Assembly (NCBI GenBank): GCA_965153455.1
Contig: OZ234504.1
Span: forward strand, 7,626,001-7,690,000
DNA from: Sphagnum compactum
Lineage: Eukaryota; Bryophyta; Sphagnopsida; Sphagnales
DNA length: 64,000 nucleotides
Reading direction: 5' to 3'
Positions 1 through 10,835 of the stretch are shown here, one piece after another. Made by a program: the position numbers and the translations under genes. The notes under the pieces are model-generated. The model had not been told where the DNA came from. It did no database searches and saw only the letters and a list, made by a program, of their open reading frames with translations. Each line of letters begins with the position of its first letter. Positions within the stretch are counted from its first letter, which is position 1.

Positions 1-150
1 TGGTCAGTTTTTGACAACCAGGAGGTTGTTGATATTGTCCGAAGTGTGGGTGACCCTGCCAAAGCTGCCCATGACCTCGTACATGAGGCTCGACGCCGTT
101 TCAGTGAGGATGATATCTCATGTGTTGTCATTGAATTTCATGAGGTGTAA
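1..150 (+). CDS. Protein phosphatase 2C, C-terminal end (partial, 5' end outside window)
   Basis: The first 49 codons are open in frame 1 and end in TAA at 148-150. The peptide begins WSVFDNQEVVDIVRSVGD, continues through a KAAHDLVHEARRRF stretch and finishes with DDISCVVIEF. This is the C-terminal pattern of PPM/PP2C Ser/Thr phosphatases: the 'DG(L/V)W' segment, the AA..LV..A helix, and a terminal D-[ND]-[IV]-[ST] strand whose Asp helps bind the catalytic Mn/Mg pair. PP2Cs remove phosphate from Ser/Thr residues and work as monomers. Only the last part is visible, so subfamily, localisation and exon structure upstream cannot be told. It probably represents a final exon or part of one. The family call is secure; the subclass is not. 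Confidence 0.8.
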   Translation, partial: WSVFDNQEVVDIVRSVGDPAKAAHDLVHEARRRFSEDDISCVVIEFHEV

Positions 151-271
151 AGCAAGGTCATCAAAACAAACAGGCTTTTTGCAGGGATGAGGTGCTTGCA
201 TTATTATTGCACATTTTAGAAGGCGAGGAAAAATCTTTTGTACAGATGCAAACCCAAGATGTGAACTTTTG

Positions 272-277
272 AATAAA
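272..277 (+). terminator. Candidate polyadenylation signal (AATAAA) of the PP2C gene
   Basis: A canonical AATAAA hexamer lies about 120 bases after the PP2C stop codon, a usual distance for a plant near-upstream element. Plant poly(A) signals are degenerate, so this is a plausible but unproven 3' end. Confidence 0.4.
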
Positions 278-299
278 GCATGGTGAAGAAATAATGCAG

Positions 300-766
300 C
301 ACCAGACAGGACCTTTTTTTGGGTTTTGTTTTTCCAAATATTTTACTCATATGTTGGGTGAAAGACTTTCACCGGAAGAAAGTGTTAAGGAGTGATGGCT
401 GACATGCTGCGACAAGAAAATTTAACATTCATGACACCAGGGGCAAAAAAACTCTCCATGGCAACTTGTAAGCTGACATGACAGTTAGTCATTGCTGGGT
501 TATAAAGTCTTTTGCACTAGGGTAAGTAAATGAATGGAAACCTTGCTATAGATCTATTGAATTTGCAAATGTTGAAATCTGTGATGCATCATAGTACAAA
601 ATAATGCCAAGTGAGGACAGTTAGTTAACTACAATTAGTGCCAAAATCCACATTTTTCTATCCCCCTTTCCAATTTGGACAATTTGAAAAACATTTGTTA
701 ATATATGCATATATAGCCCAAATTTAATAGTGCATTTTAAAAATGTAAACAAGTGCTCTATCACAC
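300..766. other. Intergenic spacer, no gene seen
   Basis: Stop-rich, AT-leaning sequence between the PP2C 3' end and a MITE-like element. Only one short minus-strand open frame occurs, and it resembles no protein family I know. Confidence 0.5.
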
Positions 767-769
767 TAA

Positions 770-971
770 AGGTGCATTTTACACTTGGTGTTAAGGACTC
801 TAATATGAAGTCCCCTAACACCAAGCCAGTCAATTAGAACCTAAACCAATTACCACGAAGATTTTTATGTTAAGTTAACATTCACTTATTATTAAATAAT
901 CACCCATTTAACATTGGGTGCCACCTAGATTTTCACTTAACACTGGCTTAACATTAGGTGTGAATGCACCT
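770..971. mobile_element. MITE-like element (about 202 bp) with TAA target-site duplication
   Basis: The segment starts AGGTGCATT and ends with the reverse complement, AATGCACCT. The imperfect terminal inverted repeats extend about 25 bp: the left arm continues TTACACTTGGTGTTA, and the right arm, read in reverse complement, continues CACACCTAATGTTA. The trinucleotide TAA flanks it on both sides (767-769 and 972-974). Short length, no coding capacity, terminal inverted repeats and a 3-bp TWA-type duplication fit a PIF/Harbinger-derived MITE. Additional internal inverted copies of the CCTAACACCAAG motif (near 813-826 and 940-960) make it strongly self-complementary. Confidence 0.6.
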
Positions 972-974
972 TAA

Positions 975-1250
975 TTGGAGTACATACATACACAAACAAA
1001 CTATTGTATGTACAATAAAAATGGAGTACATACATACACAACCGAGCTAGTGTATATACAATAAAATGCAATACATACATACACAAACAAACTATTGTAT
1101 GTACAATAAAAATGGAGTACATACATACACAAACGAACTAGTGTATATACAATAAAATGCAATACTTAGATACACAAACAAACTACAAAAAATGGAGTTT
1201 ACATATACGTACAAAGACAAACAAGTGTACGTACAGTAGAAAATACAGTG
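975..1250. repeat. Minisatellite, ~46-bp unit, about 5-6 copies
   Basis: A unit beginning TGGAGTACATACATACACAA and ending near TATGTACAATAAAA is repeated head to tail, with two alternating variants (TGGAGTAC... and TGCAATAC...). The last copies are degraded. Each unit carries the near-palindrome GTACATAC...GTATGTAC, so single strands could fold. It lies immediately after the MITE-like element and about 440 bases upstream of the DnaJ start codon. Confidence 0.8.
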
Positions 1251-1689
1251 AGTACAGAGACCAGTGTACGCCTAGGGTAGTGTTTGTTACCCGACCTTGT
1301 TAAAAACATTTAACACGATTTTTTTTATTTATCGCGGTGAGTTGTTCTGGAAACGTCGGAAGGGGAACGGCTGATGGAGGGTTGCAAATTGCTTCATGAG
1401 ATTAGGTTTTACACTTAATGTTATTTACTACCCTCCTCTCCTCTGCTGCTGTCGACGAGGTTTTGGTACTTAGTCCGTCCGTCGTTTGCTTTCCTCGTTG
1501 CGGGAGTTTTGGATGGTACCTCGGCGTGCGAGTTGTTGAAATCGTGCAACTGATGGCCAAGGCGCAGCAGGAGTAGGAGGAAGAAAAATAAAAAGGGAGG
1601 GAGGAGGGCTTTGAATCTGTTGCGGATTTTTGTTTTGTCAAAAGAGTGTGTTTTTTGTTTTGGAGGGAATTGATAATAAGAGAGAGTGA

Positions 1690-4600
1690 ATGGCGGGTGT
1701 AATTGGCACTCCCATGAGTACGACTGTCGCAGCGAGCACACAGCAAGCGATTCCTTTAGTAGAGGTAGCGCGGCGGCGTGTGCCTTCTTGCGCTTGGTGT
1801 TCGCTCGTGCCTTCCACCTCTTTCTGTGCCAGGACTTTCAGGTGAATTTTCTTTTGCTTTTGCCACCTTCTTTTGGAGATGGTATGGGCATGCTATTGCC
1901 GTGTTTGTGTTTATTTTTAGGGTTTTTCTTTTACATATATAGTAATGGTGCTGCGCCTTGCGACTTCAATGCTATTCTTTTTTGGTTTTCCAGGGATGAT
2001 ATCAGCGTCCTGTTCCCTTATTGCCTAGCTTTGAAATGCTCTCGGTAATTGGAATTTCTTTTTTCCATTCTAGTGTAGTGATTCAATTTTTCCTAGGATG
2101 TTCTTTACGGAATCTGCATAGGAGGAGAGTCTAAATGAGTCGAGACACACTTGAGGTGCAGAATTTTAACATTCTCAATATGGTGTCACCTTCCTCAGCC
2201 AATGGTATCCAGCTTTAGACCACCAATATTGATCAATATTTCGGCCACTGAGTAGATAGTTATGCTTCAATCCCATTGATGATGCTTACCCCTTGAGTGT
2301 GCAATAGACAAAATTCATAATGAGAGAGAGGGAGACTCTTAAGGCCCCCAGAATTTCAACATTCTCAGCATGATGTAAAACCCTCCTCTTCCAGTCTATG
2401 GAAATCAGGCAGTGCATACATGAAGTGTGCAAATGGTTTGTAAGGTGCTTTCCTTGGAGTATTGTATACGGGAAGCTCAAAACAAGTAGGAAATCTTGAG
2501 GTGCACAATCTTGATGAGATTTGTCGTTGAATTAGTAAATAAGGTGTCTGTTCAACTTTATCATCCCCATCAGCATCTTGTACTCAACGCATGGACAATT
2601 AAAACCCTGGAACGCAACTGAAAGCATGGATGCACTTCTTTGAGAATTAAGATTTATGCATTCCTCCTGTCTTTTTCTTTTTCTCCTTCATCAATTTTAG
2701 GTGTTCAGGAGCCTTATGCTGTATTTGGGTTGCTCACAGATAATTTTGAAGTTGCTCCCAGTTGACTTGCCAAAGTCCACTGCAACTTTTGGTGTTGTAG
2801 TCAATTGTGCTACATTGTGAGAAAATTCTTAGAAGTGGCTTTGGTGGAGTGGCATGCCAAATGTCGTACCTGTCTGCCATGGTTGTCTCACCTTCAATGG
2901 GCACCATCATTTGCACATGTTCTGAGGCTGCTATGCCAGTTGATTCTCCTTGCTATTGTTCTACCTACAGGCTACAGACATTACTGGAGTCCCTGCCATG
3001 CTTCAGTTGTGATGTCCTTTAAGATGGTTGCAGTAGGATGCACTATGGGTGTTGCTTAGACCCTGATGGTATTTGGATGGCAATTGTCACGCACTCTAAC
3101 ACGATCATTTGTTGTTGCCTTACTGCAGGAGTCACAATGGTGCACTTTCTTGGTCTTGTTCAAGTAGTTTCCTTGTCTCCCAATCTCTTCTTAACTTCAT
3201 GCCTCGGCACCTTCAGAGACATCACCATCGACGTAATTTTCGGCTCTGTGTGCATGCAGACGCTGTGAGTGTTTGCCATGTCCTTGTTGTTCTTATGTTG
3301 GTTGTCCTTCAGCTCTGCATTTTCTGAGAGCTTCACTGTGAATATTGTATGTGGTACATTGTCTTAGATGTGCAGTTGGCTTGCTGTTCCTGACATGCAA
3401 TGCAAGGGTTCTGTGCAGGATTATTATTCAATACTTGGAGTGGGGAAAAATGCAGACAAATCAGAAATAAAAAGTGGTGAGTACCTGTAATGGGACTACA
3501 AATGGAGCTTCATTGGGTTTTGTTGTCATTAGTGCCAGTTCCAGCAAGTATTGGGTCTTCCTTTCTCCTTATGTGTGTCTCTAGTTATTTAGATGTTTTT
3601 TTTATGGTTGATGCACTTATGCTGGGCCAGTTGAACATTCTGTACAACCAGGGTTGCTCCAGAAGAAGAAGAAAAGTACATTTAAAAAACTGGAATGTTG
3701 AACAAGGTGTGAAAGGAAATGCATGGGCATAGGTTTCCAGAAAGGCCTGTGTGTATTTGGAACTTAAGGCAAAGTGATTCCTTTTTGAGCTGATATATAT
3801 TTTTCTTTTGTTTGCAGCATACCGAAAACTTGCAAGGCAATATCATCCTGATGTCAATAAGTAAGTCAATCTACTCCCTATCTATCACAAGTTTCATGAT
3901 CTATCTCCCCACCTGCCCAAGAAGAAAAAATTAATAATGATGACTTTTGATGTCTTCAAGGAACATGCATGTTTTTCCTTACAATTGTGTGGTAGGAAGT
4001 GAAATGTGACAGCTGTGAATTTCTTGAGTGGCTGGTTAAACTAATCAGTTCCTAGGAAAACTGATTGGGTATCTCTGTCTTGTTGGTTTGTGCATTCTAC
4101 AGGGAAGCTGGAGCTGAACAAAAGTTCAAGGACATTAGTAATGCATATGAGGTGGCCTCATTTACCATGAATCTTTTCTAGGTCTCATGTTGAGTAATTG
4201 TAGAAGCAAATGTGGAGTTCAGTGTAAATTTCTGGTGACAAGATGGGTGTGTTTAGTGCAGGTGTTGTCTGATGATGAAAAACGCTCTATCTATGATCGA
4301 TACGGGGAAGCTGGTCTTAAGGGTGCAGGTGCTGGAGGACCTGGGGTAATGCTTCTTCATGTTTTGCACGTCTCCCATAGTTGTGTTCTGTTTGTTCACT
4401 ATTGTGTTCAATATGCCGTGGTCTCCCTGGTGTCCCATTTGTAGAAGCTTCACTGTGAGCATTGGAAGACAGACACTGGAAGGGGCCAGATTAATCACAG
4501 ATATCCCGAACTGCATGCTTATAGAAGATGGAAGTAGCAGGACAGATAGGGATGTGCAGCTCAAGAGCCACTGATTTGTTCATATAACTCTGAAAGTCAA

Positions 4601-5557
4601 TCTGGGAAAAAGATATGAGGGATTTGAGCTAATTATTTACTGCATGCTTGTCGCACTGAGATGTGAATCTTCTTTGTTATGTCCATGCTAATTGTGCTGT
4701 GAAACATATGTATTGGGTTGTGACAGGACTTCAACAACCCCTTTGACTTGTTTGAGACTTTCTTTGGGGGCATGGGAGGGGGATCTCGCTCTGCCCGCAA
4801 CCGCCCAGCACAAGGTGATGATGAGCGCTATGATCTTCGAATAGATTTCCGAGATGCTGTTTTTGGGATAGACAAGGATATTGAAGTGACCCGCCTGGAG
4901 AGCTGTAGCACTTGTAGTGGGTCAGGAGCAAAACCTGGTACTACACCTACCTCATGTAGCACCTGTGGAGGTCAAGGTCAGGTTGTGACAACAGCCCAGA
5001 CTCCTTTGGGGGATTTTCGTCAAGTAGCTACTTGTCCCTCATGTGGGGGCTCTGGGGAGAGATCAACACCATGCACAACATGTTCTGGAGATGGGAGGGT
5101 ACGAAAAGCGAAGCGCATTAGCCTGAAGGTTCCTGCTGGAGTGGATTCTGGCAGTCGGCTACGGGTACGGTCTGAAGGGAATGCTGGCAGGCGGGGAGGT
5201 CCTCCTGGGGATCTCTATGTATTCTTAACTGTTCGTGCAGACCCTGAACTGAAGCGGGAGGGTAACAACATCCTTGTCACAACCAAGGTTCCCTACACTG
5301 ATGCCATTCTTGGTACAACAGTGAAAGTGCCAACAGTTGATGGGACAGTGGATTTGAAAATTCCTGCAGGTACTCAACCTGGGACAACATTGGTGATGGG
5401 TAAGCGAGGAGTTCCCTTATTGGGGAAGCCAAACCTGCGAGGTGATCAATTAGTCAAAGTACAGGTTGAGATTCCCAAACGCCTTAGCAGTGAAGAGAGA
5501 AAGCTGGTTGAGGAGCTTGCAGATCTGGCTAAGCCCAAATCTACTAGCAGCAGGTAA
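1690..5557 (+). CDS. Chloroplast-targeted DnaJ/Hsp40 co-chaperone (type I, DJA5/DJA6-like)
   Basis: Seven exons with GT...AG introns: 1690-1841, 3129-3264, 3419-3476, 3818-3860, 4103-4151, 4262-4345 and 4727-5557. They join to a 450-residue protein. Residues 1 to about 95, rich in Ser, Thr and Arg, form a plausible transit peptide. The J domain starts at DYYSILGV (residue 97) and has the HPD tripeptide that triggers Hsp70 ATPase at 125-127. A Gly-rich linker and [10 protein letters not shown] follow. The zinc region has four CxxCxGxG motifs ([32 protein letters not shown]), and then the substrate-binding C-terminal domains with [14 protein letters not shown]. Order and length match Arabidopsis plastid DJA5/DJA6 (about 440 residues), co-chaperones of stromal Hsp70 linked to Fe-S cluster assembly. 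The start is the first ATG whose frame yields a transit peptide splicing cleanly into exon 2. Intron 1 is about 1.3 kb. No lesions are seen. Confidence 0.9.
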
Positions 5558-6789
5558 CTGCTTTTTGACCCCTGGTAATCAGGGAAAGGAGTTCAGTAGA
5601 CTTAGTGGTAGTGGTTACAATGATCTAGAATTGGCTGAGATAGCCCATGAATAGGAATGAGCCTTTTCTGTCTGAGGATAGTGGGTTCAACAGACTGATA
5701 TTGGTAGCAGAACATGGAATAGAATAGACTGTGAGTTGACTGCAAAGTGAAATCTCAGCTGTTCCAAGGAGACTTTGCCACAATACAGAGTTGAAGTGTT
5801 ATTTGTTGTAGCATCTGATGAGTCCATCAGTTCATCTCAATCCACACTATTGCATGTCTGCAGCAATTTGACTTCTGGCTGATGTAGGCTGCTTTGATCA
5901 TGTCAAACTTTGAGGTCCATTCACAAAACAGTCCAAATTAAGAGTCCCAACCATAGTTGATATACAGTGATATCTGCCCATGAGACTGCTCAAATTGAAA
6001 GCTCCAACTGCAGTAGTAGTTTGTTTGAAGTTCAACTGCAAAACAATCAAACTTTGAAACATAGCATCCATGGTCTTCAACGCACTCCATTGCAAATGTT
6101 CGTTTGCTTAATTGCATCAAGGTCAACAAAAAGCAACTGTAGAACATATTGCCAACCAGAAGAATCGAGGAAATTTTGGATCTGGGAATCCTTCACTGGT
6201 GAGAAGTTACACCCAACTCTTATGGTCACTCTCAGAGTAACCAACAACACTAGAAGGTGCACAGGATTGAGAACTCACACCTCATGCCATCACAATTGTG
6301 TGTGCATCACATTGTTGATTGAAAGCTTTATCTCTCCCTCTGTGCGAGGTATGAGTGACTGTACTGTAAGTGTCATCTCCCACCCTAGGTGCAAGGTGTG
6401 CAAGTTACCAGTGATCGGATAATGAGTTTGGTTTCCCTTGTTTACTGTTGTGAACTGTAAAGAAAGCTTAAAGGTCTCTGCAATGAAGCACAACCAGTTG
6501 CTACAATTCCAATTGGAACCCAGACATATAGTGCACTGAAGTCCCACACTTTTCAAATCCAGTTCACAATTGAAACATGGCGTTTTGCTGTGCTTAATGG
6601 GAAGCACAATACCTGTGAATGTCCATATATGAATGCACAGGGTTGACAGGGAACAGGCAACCCAAATGTTACAGAATATGAGTGGACAATCAAGCAATCA
6701 CTTAGTTTGTACAGCCTGCTGTGCAAATTACAATGATGGGCTAATCGGACAATGATGCTCTGAGCTGATAGCACATTTCACTGGATGCA
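5558..6789. other. Convergent 3' region between DnaJ (+) and TRS120 (-)
   Basis: This stretch must hold the 3' UTRs of both neighbours. It is moderately AT-rich with only short, non-conserved open frames on both strands. No RNA gene or repeat family stood out on reading. Confidence 0.5.
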
Positions 6790-9700
6790 TTAGCAGGTAC
6801 CAGCAACAAGCATTGCAAAGGGTGGCCCACTATAGCACAAAGGCTCATGAGAAGTCTGTGACTGAATGACTGCTGCACCCAGTAATGTATATTGGCCTGG
6901 CACTAGGAAGCAAAGAGCAAAGTGGTGTACCACCTCTCCGACTGCGCCCACCTCCACTTCCATTCCATCCAAAGTTCCTGCAAATACACCCACCTTGCCC
7001 ATCAAAACAAGCCACAGGGAGGTCCTGCAGATGTTCCTTCAGACCAAAGTTCTCAGCAATCTTCCTTCTCAATCTCAGATTTTGACAGAAGCAAGCTAGT
7101 ATGGTGATTCATCACCCTGGCATAAATACTTTCTGGAGCTCACTAGCCCAAAGCACAGTTGTGTTGCTGTCACTGGTGCACAGGCAGCTTGTGCCAGACA
7201 CATCCTGACAGGTGATGTTGAGTGTCATCTTCATTGCCTCACTTGTGTTATTTCGCACAAGCATTTCAATGAGAGCCAATTCCCACACAACAATGCCACG
7301 CTTGTTTTTTGTGACAGCACTGTCCTCTTCAACCTTGTCAGAGCTACTCCTTCGTGTAGAAGAGGTCTTTACAAGTCGAAAACCAAATGTCAGGGGATCA
7401 GGCAGCAGTACCTTCAGAGCAGTTGCCTGCAAGGCTTCTCTTAGAGCATCCTTTATTGGCAGAACTCCTACACTATTCCGACTAGAATACCATTTCACAC
7501 ATATTCTTGAACTGAGCTCCTCTATGGCAGGATTCAGCTCTGCTTTTGCTTGTTGGTGTGCTGCATCTTTGGACCTATTATCTCTCTTACTCATGGCATC
7601 TTTGCAGACTGAAGCCTGTGCAAGTGAGGCTTTGTCCAGGCCTGCTAGCTTAAACCTGTCCAATTGTATGAGCACACGGGCAGAGTAATCACATTCAATT
7701 TTGGTTCTTGGGTACACACACTCTCCATCCTCCACCAACTTCTCAAATTCACCACCACCTTTTCTGTTCACTGTTATTTCAAAAAGTACATCTGTTGTGT
7801 TGCAGAGCTCCAACTCCAATAGTCGGACACCCCAGCTACCACTATATGGGTCCATTTTCACTAAACTTTCCCCATTTGTTGGTGCTGCATCCTTGCAGCC
7901 AGCAGGATCCAAACCAGCACTGCTGATATTGGCCCCCACTTCCATCGACAGTAACCTGGCCTGCACTAGACACAAAACTTGCCGCACATGTAGTTGCAAG
8001 GGCAGAGCAACTCATCTACCTGCTGACATCTCTTCCCACTCCTGTGAAAGCGGGCCTGCATAGTGAATGACCAGTATTGGACATGGTACCTCATTGGAAG
8101 GCTTACCCATCGCCACATGTAAATCTAACTCTGGAATTGGTGAGTCTGCCTTCAACATCACTGGGACAACTACAATGGCACCTGGAGACAAGGATAGGGA
8201 ATCCTTTAATATACTGTGCCCAATCGAGAGAACATGCTGCTGCTGCTTGCCAGTCAAGGTCATGTGAGCCTCCACAACTGGAACCACACCAGCATTAGAC
8301 AGACTGATTTGCACTTCCCGGATTTCACCTTCATACAAAACAGCAGCTCCTTCACCCCCCCCAACTTGTGCAACCAAAAGAGGCAATGGTTGTACAACTT
8401 CTACCTTGTTGTACAAAGCTGCATGGTGCACTCCGTGACTGTTCTTGAAAGGATCTACTAAGGCAGGGCCCCTGACTACCCTCCCCTCACCAAAATCTTC
8501 AAACAAATGTTCTGTTATCATTCCAAAGCACTTCACAATGCAGGCCCGGATTGCCAATGTGCCAACTGAAAAGGGCATGCCTGACAACGACAATAGTTGG
8601 GCAGAACTGGGGGGTAAAGTCAGAGATACAGGAAATGCATCAAACATGCCATGGTACACAGATAATGAAATGCTTTCAACAGACACCTCAAATGCACAAG
8701 GGTTATCGAGTTCCACCAACACCTCCACTGGCTCACCCACCATCCAAATCACTGGCATTTTTTTGTTCAAGTTCCCTTTTGCAACAAAGGGTGTATATAT
8801 GAAAGGTTCATCGGAAGCAGGCTCCATCCACCACTCCTTGTTGGTTGTGCGCTTCACAATTTCTCTTTCTGCTGGCATTGGTGCATGGGAATGCAATCTT
8901 ACAAAGGGGAGGGAGGGATAGGAGGAGTGAGTGCCAGAAGGCAGGCGATGAGCAGCCACAGAAAGAGCATTGGCAAGACTCAAATGATAATGTGGAGTGA
9001 TAAGGGGATAGTGGTGTCTGAGCAGTTGAGCAGCTGCACTCCAAGCTGCCAGTGCATCACCTGCACGCACTGCGGCTGCAAGCATGTCCATGAGCACATC
9101 AATTTGCAACGTGCACCATTCACCTACATGCCTATCTTGTCCATCAACAAGAAAGTTGCTGGACTTCATTTCACATCTGTAAGAAAGGGCACAGACAGAC
9201 ATGATTTGCAAGGAACTCACAGCTGCCCAGTGACTATTCTGTTGTTTGTACAGCAGAGCAACTTGTCGTGCATAGAAAGCTGCTTTCCATTTATACCCGA
9301 GAGCATCAAAGATTCTAGCTGCTTCCACATTGACCACCAGCCGGTCACAGCATCCATCAAACTCTTTGTACCCTCAACAGCACCTGTGATGAGCTCCACA
9401 CATGTCTCACCATCTCCTTTTTGCACAAAAACCTAGCCAGCTTCAAAGTTGCCTCCAATTCAAATGTCAATGCTGTTGCCCTGTGGTAAAGCTGGATTAC
9501 ATCCAAGTAAAGGGAATGGACCACCTCCATCTCTAGTGGCTCATCTCTTACCCCAGACCCTTCCAGAACAAGAGCACACACATGGCCTTCAATAGCTCCT
9601 GCATGCCAGAGGAGATCGCCTGTCAGGCGAGCCAGTTCTATTGCAGTAAGATAGCAAGCAATTGCATCTGAAGGTGAGCCTGCAAGTAGACAATAGTCAC

Positions 9701-10360
9701 CCATCGTCTTTTGCACTCACCCCAGCTTCCTTTCCTTATTGACCTCATCAGAGTTAACAGAGGTTTGAGAATCCAAGGGAGTGGTGAGACCCACAGGCTT
9801 CAGATGCAGCACCCAATTCTCAAATGCTATGAGCAACGATGCAGCAAAATCCCGCATCAAAGTTTGCACATGAATTACAGCACCTGACGGTGTGTAGATG
9901 GGAACATTCCCAGAAAATCTTTCTGTTTGTCATCAGCCTGCGCCAATTGGGTGTCGGTGGGATGAAATGCAAAGAACCTCGTCACCTGCGCAGATGGGTA
10001 CGCTCTACTACACATCGACAAAAACTGCTCATACGCATCCCCGATGACCGGCGACATAGGACAATGACACAGACCGATCACACCCAGTATCTTCCTCTGA
10101 GCTTGGAAATCCTCCCATCTGCTTCTCTCAGCACCACCCACTAAGAACTTCAGCAGCAAGCTCCCCGTCTCCCATGGCTGCTGCGCAAACGGACTCTTCT
10201 GGTGCTCAGTGTAATAAGGACTCAGAATTGCAAGCGGGATCCGCGTGTACTGCACAAGCATGGCAACGTAATCCCGCAACTGAGTAGCCGGCATCTCCCC
10301 GATTGCCACAATTGCAACTCGTATTGTACTCCCACTCTCCACTGTCAAGTCCGTCTCCAT
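6790..10360 (-). pseudogene. TRS120: TRS120/TRAPPC9 homologue (TRAPP II subunit) with five disabling lesions
   Basis: TRS120 is a subunit of TRAPPII, which activates Rab GTPases at the trans-Golgi and cell plate in plants. The start at 10360 (METDL) gives a typical N-terminus (TEHQKSPFAQQPWETGSL, then VIGLCHCP). Later segments also align throughout: LLAGSPSDA, FELEATLKLARFLC, AAWSAAAQLLRHHYPLI, FDAFPVSL, SGSWGVRLLELEL and LLPDPLTFGFRLV. One clear intron remains, 7143 to 6978 on the minus strand: donor GTGAGC after TVLWA, acceptor TTTGCAG. It joins the last exon (6977-6790, ending GPPFAMLVAGTC). The frame is broken by single-base deletions near 9884, 9410 and 9348, and by in-frame TGA at 9717-9719 and 8012-8014. 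Each TGA falls where I recall the Arabidopsis protein having Arg. Exonic length plus three bases is divisible by three (1,136 codons), which supports exactly these indels. It is either a recent pseudogene or local sequence error. Confidence 0.85.
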
Positions 10361-10531
10361 CTCTCCTCTCCTCACGTTCTAAAATACTCCCTGCTCCTCC
10401 TCCTCCTTCCTCAACCAACACCGCTACAGCAACAGCACTCCACTCGCTTCTTCTCTGCTCCAATCCGCGAGTTTCTTAATGTTCTGCAAATATTTCCTTC
10501 GCACGAGCCCGTGCACGCAACAACAGCAATT

Positions 10532-10712
10532 CGCAATTCTTAGAAAACGAAGATCCCTAAACCCTAAAGAGTAGAGACATTAGGGTTTCGCAATTCCGAG
10601 TCAAGGAAAGCGAAGATCCTTAAACCCTAAACCGTAGAGACTTCAGGGTTTCGCAATTCTTTACGAGTCAAGGAAAACGAAGATCCTTAAAGCCGAAGAG
10701 ACTTTAGGGTTT
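10532..10712. repeat. Three tandem ~60-bp units with telo-boxes in a divergent promoter region
   Basis: Units at 10532-10588, 10589-10651 and 10652-10712 each begin CGCAATTC, contain GAAGATCC(C/T)TAAA, and end TAGAGAC..(T/C)AGGGTTT or a close variant. They carry several telo-boxes (AAACCCTA or its complement TAGGGTTT). The block sits between the start of TRS120 (minus, 10360) and the small plus-strand gene (10836). It is therefore likely part of a shared divergent promoter. Telo-boxes are known promoter elements of plant translation-related and growth genes. Confidence 0.75.
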
Positions 10713-10835
10713 CCATCTTAGAGCGTTCCATCATAGTAAATGCATTATTGAATCTAGTTGAGTATCCTTGTTTGTGGGCACCATTTCTCTTCTTATTCTC
10801 TTTCTTGGTGACACCATGGGGATCTGCATTGCAGG

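Noticed and set aside
7112-7143. TRS120 ending at the TGA at 7112-7114 (protein end LQKVFMPG)
   Set aside because: A donor GTGAGC at 7143 followed by an acceptor at 6978 restores the conserved C-terminus (FALCFLVPGQYTLLGAAVI) at exactly the homologous spacing, so this stop is intronic.
8012-8014. TGA read as selenocysteine or programmed readthrough in TRS120
   Set aside because: Homologues have Arg there as I recall, land plants lack the selenocysteine system, and four other lesions occur in the same gene.
9340-9890. Very short introns explaining the TRS120 frame breaks
   Set aside because: Conserved residues continue directly on both sides, and suitable AG acceptors at the needed spacing are missing.
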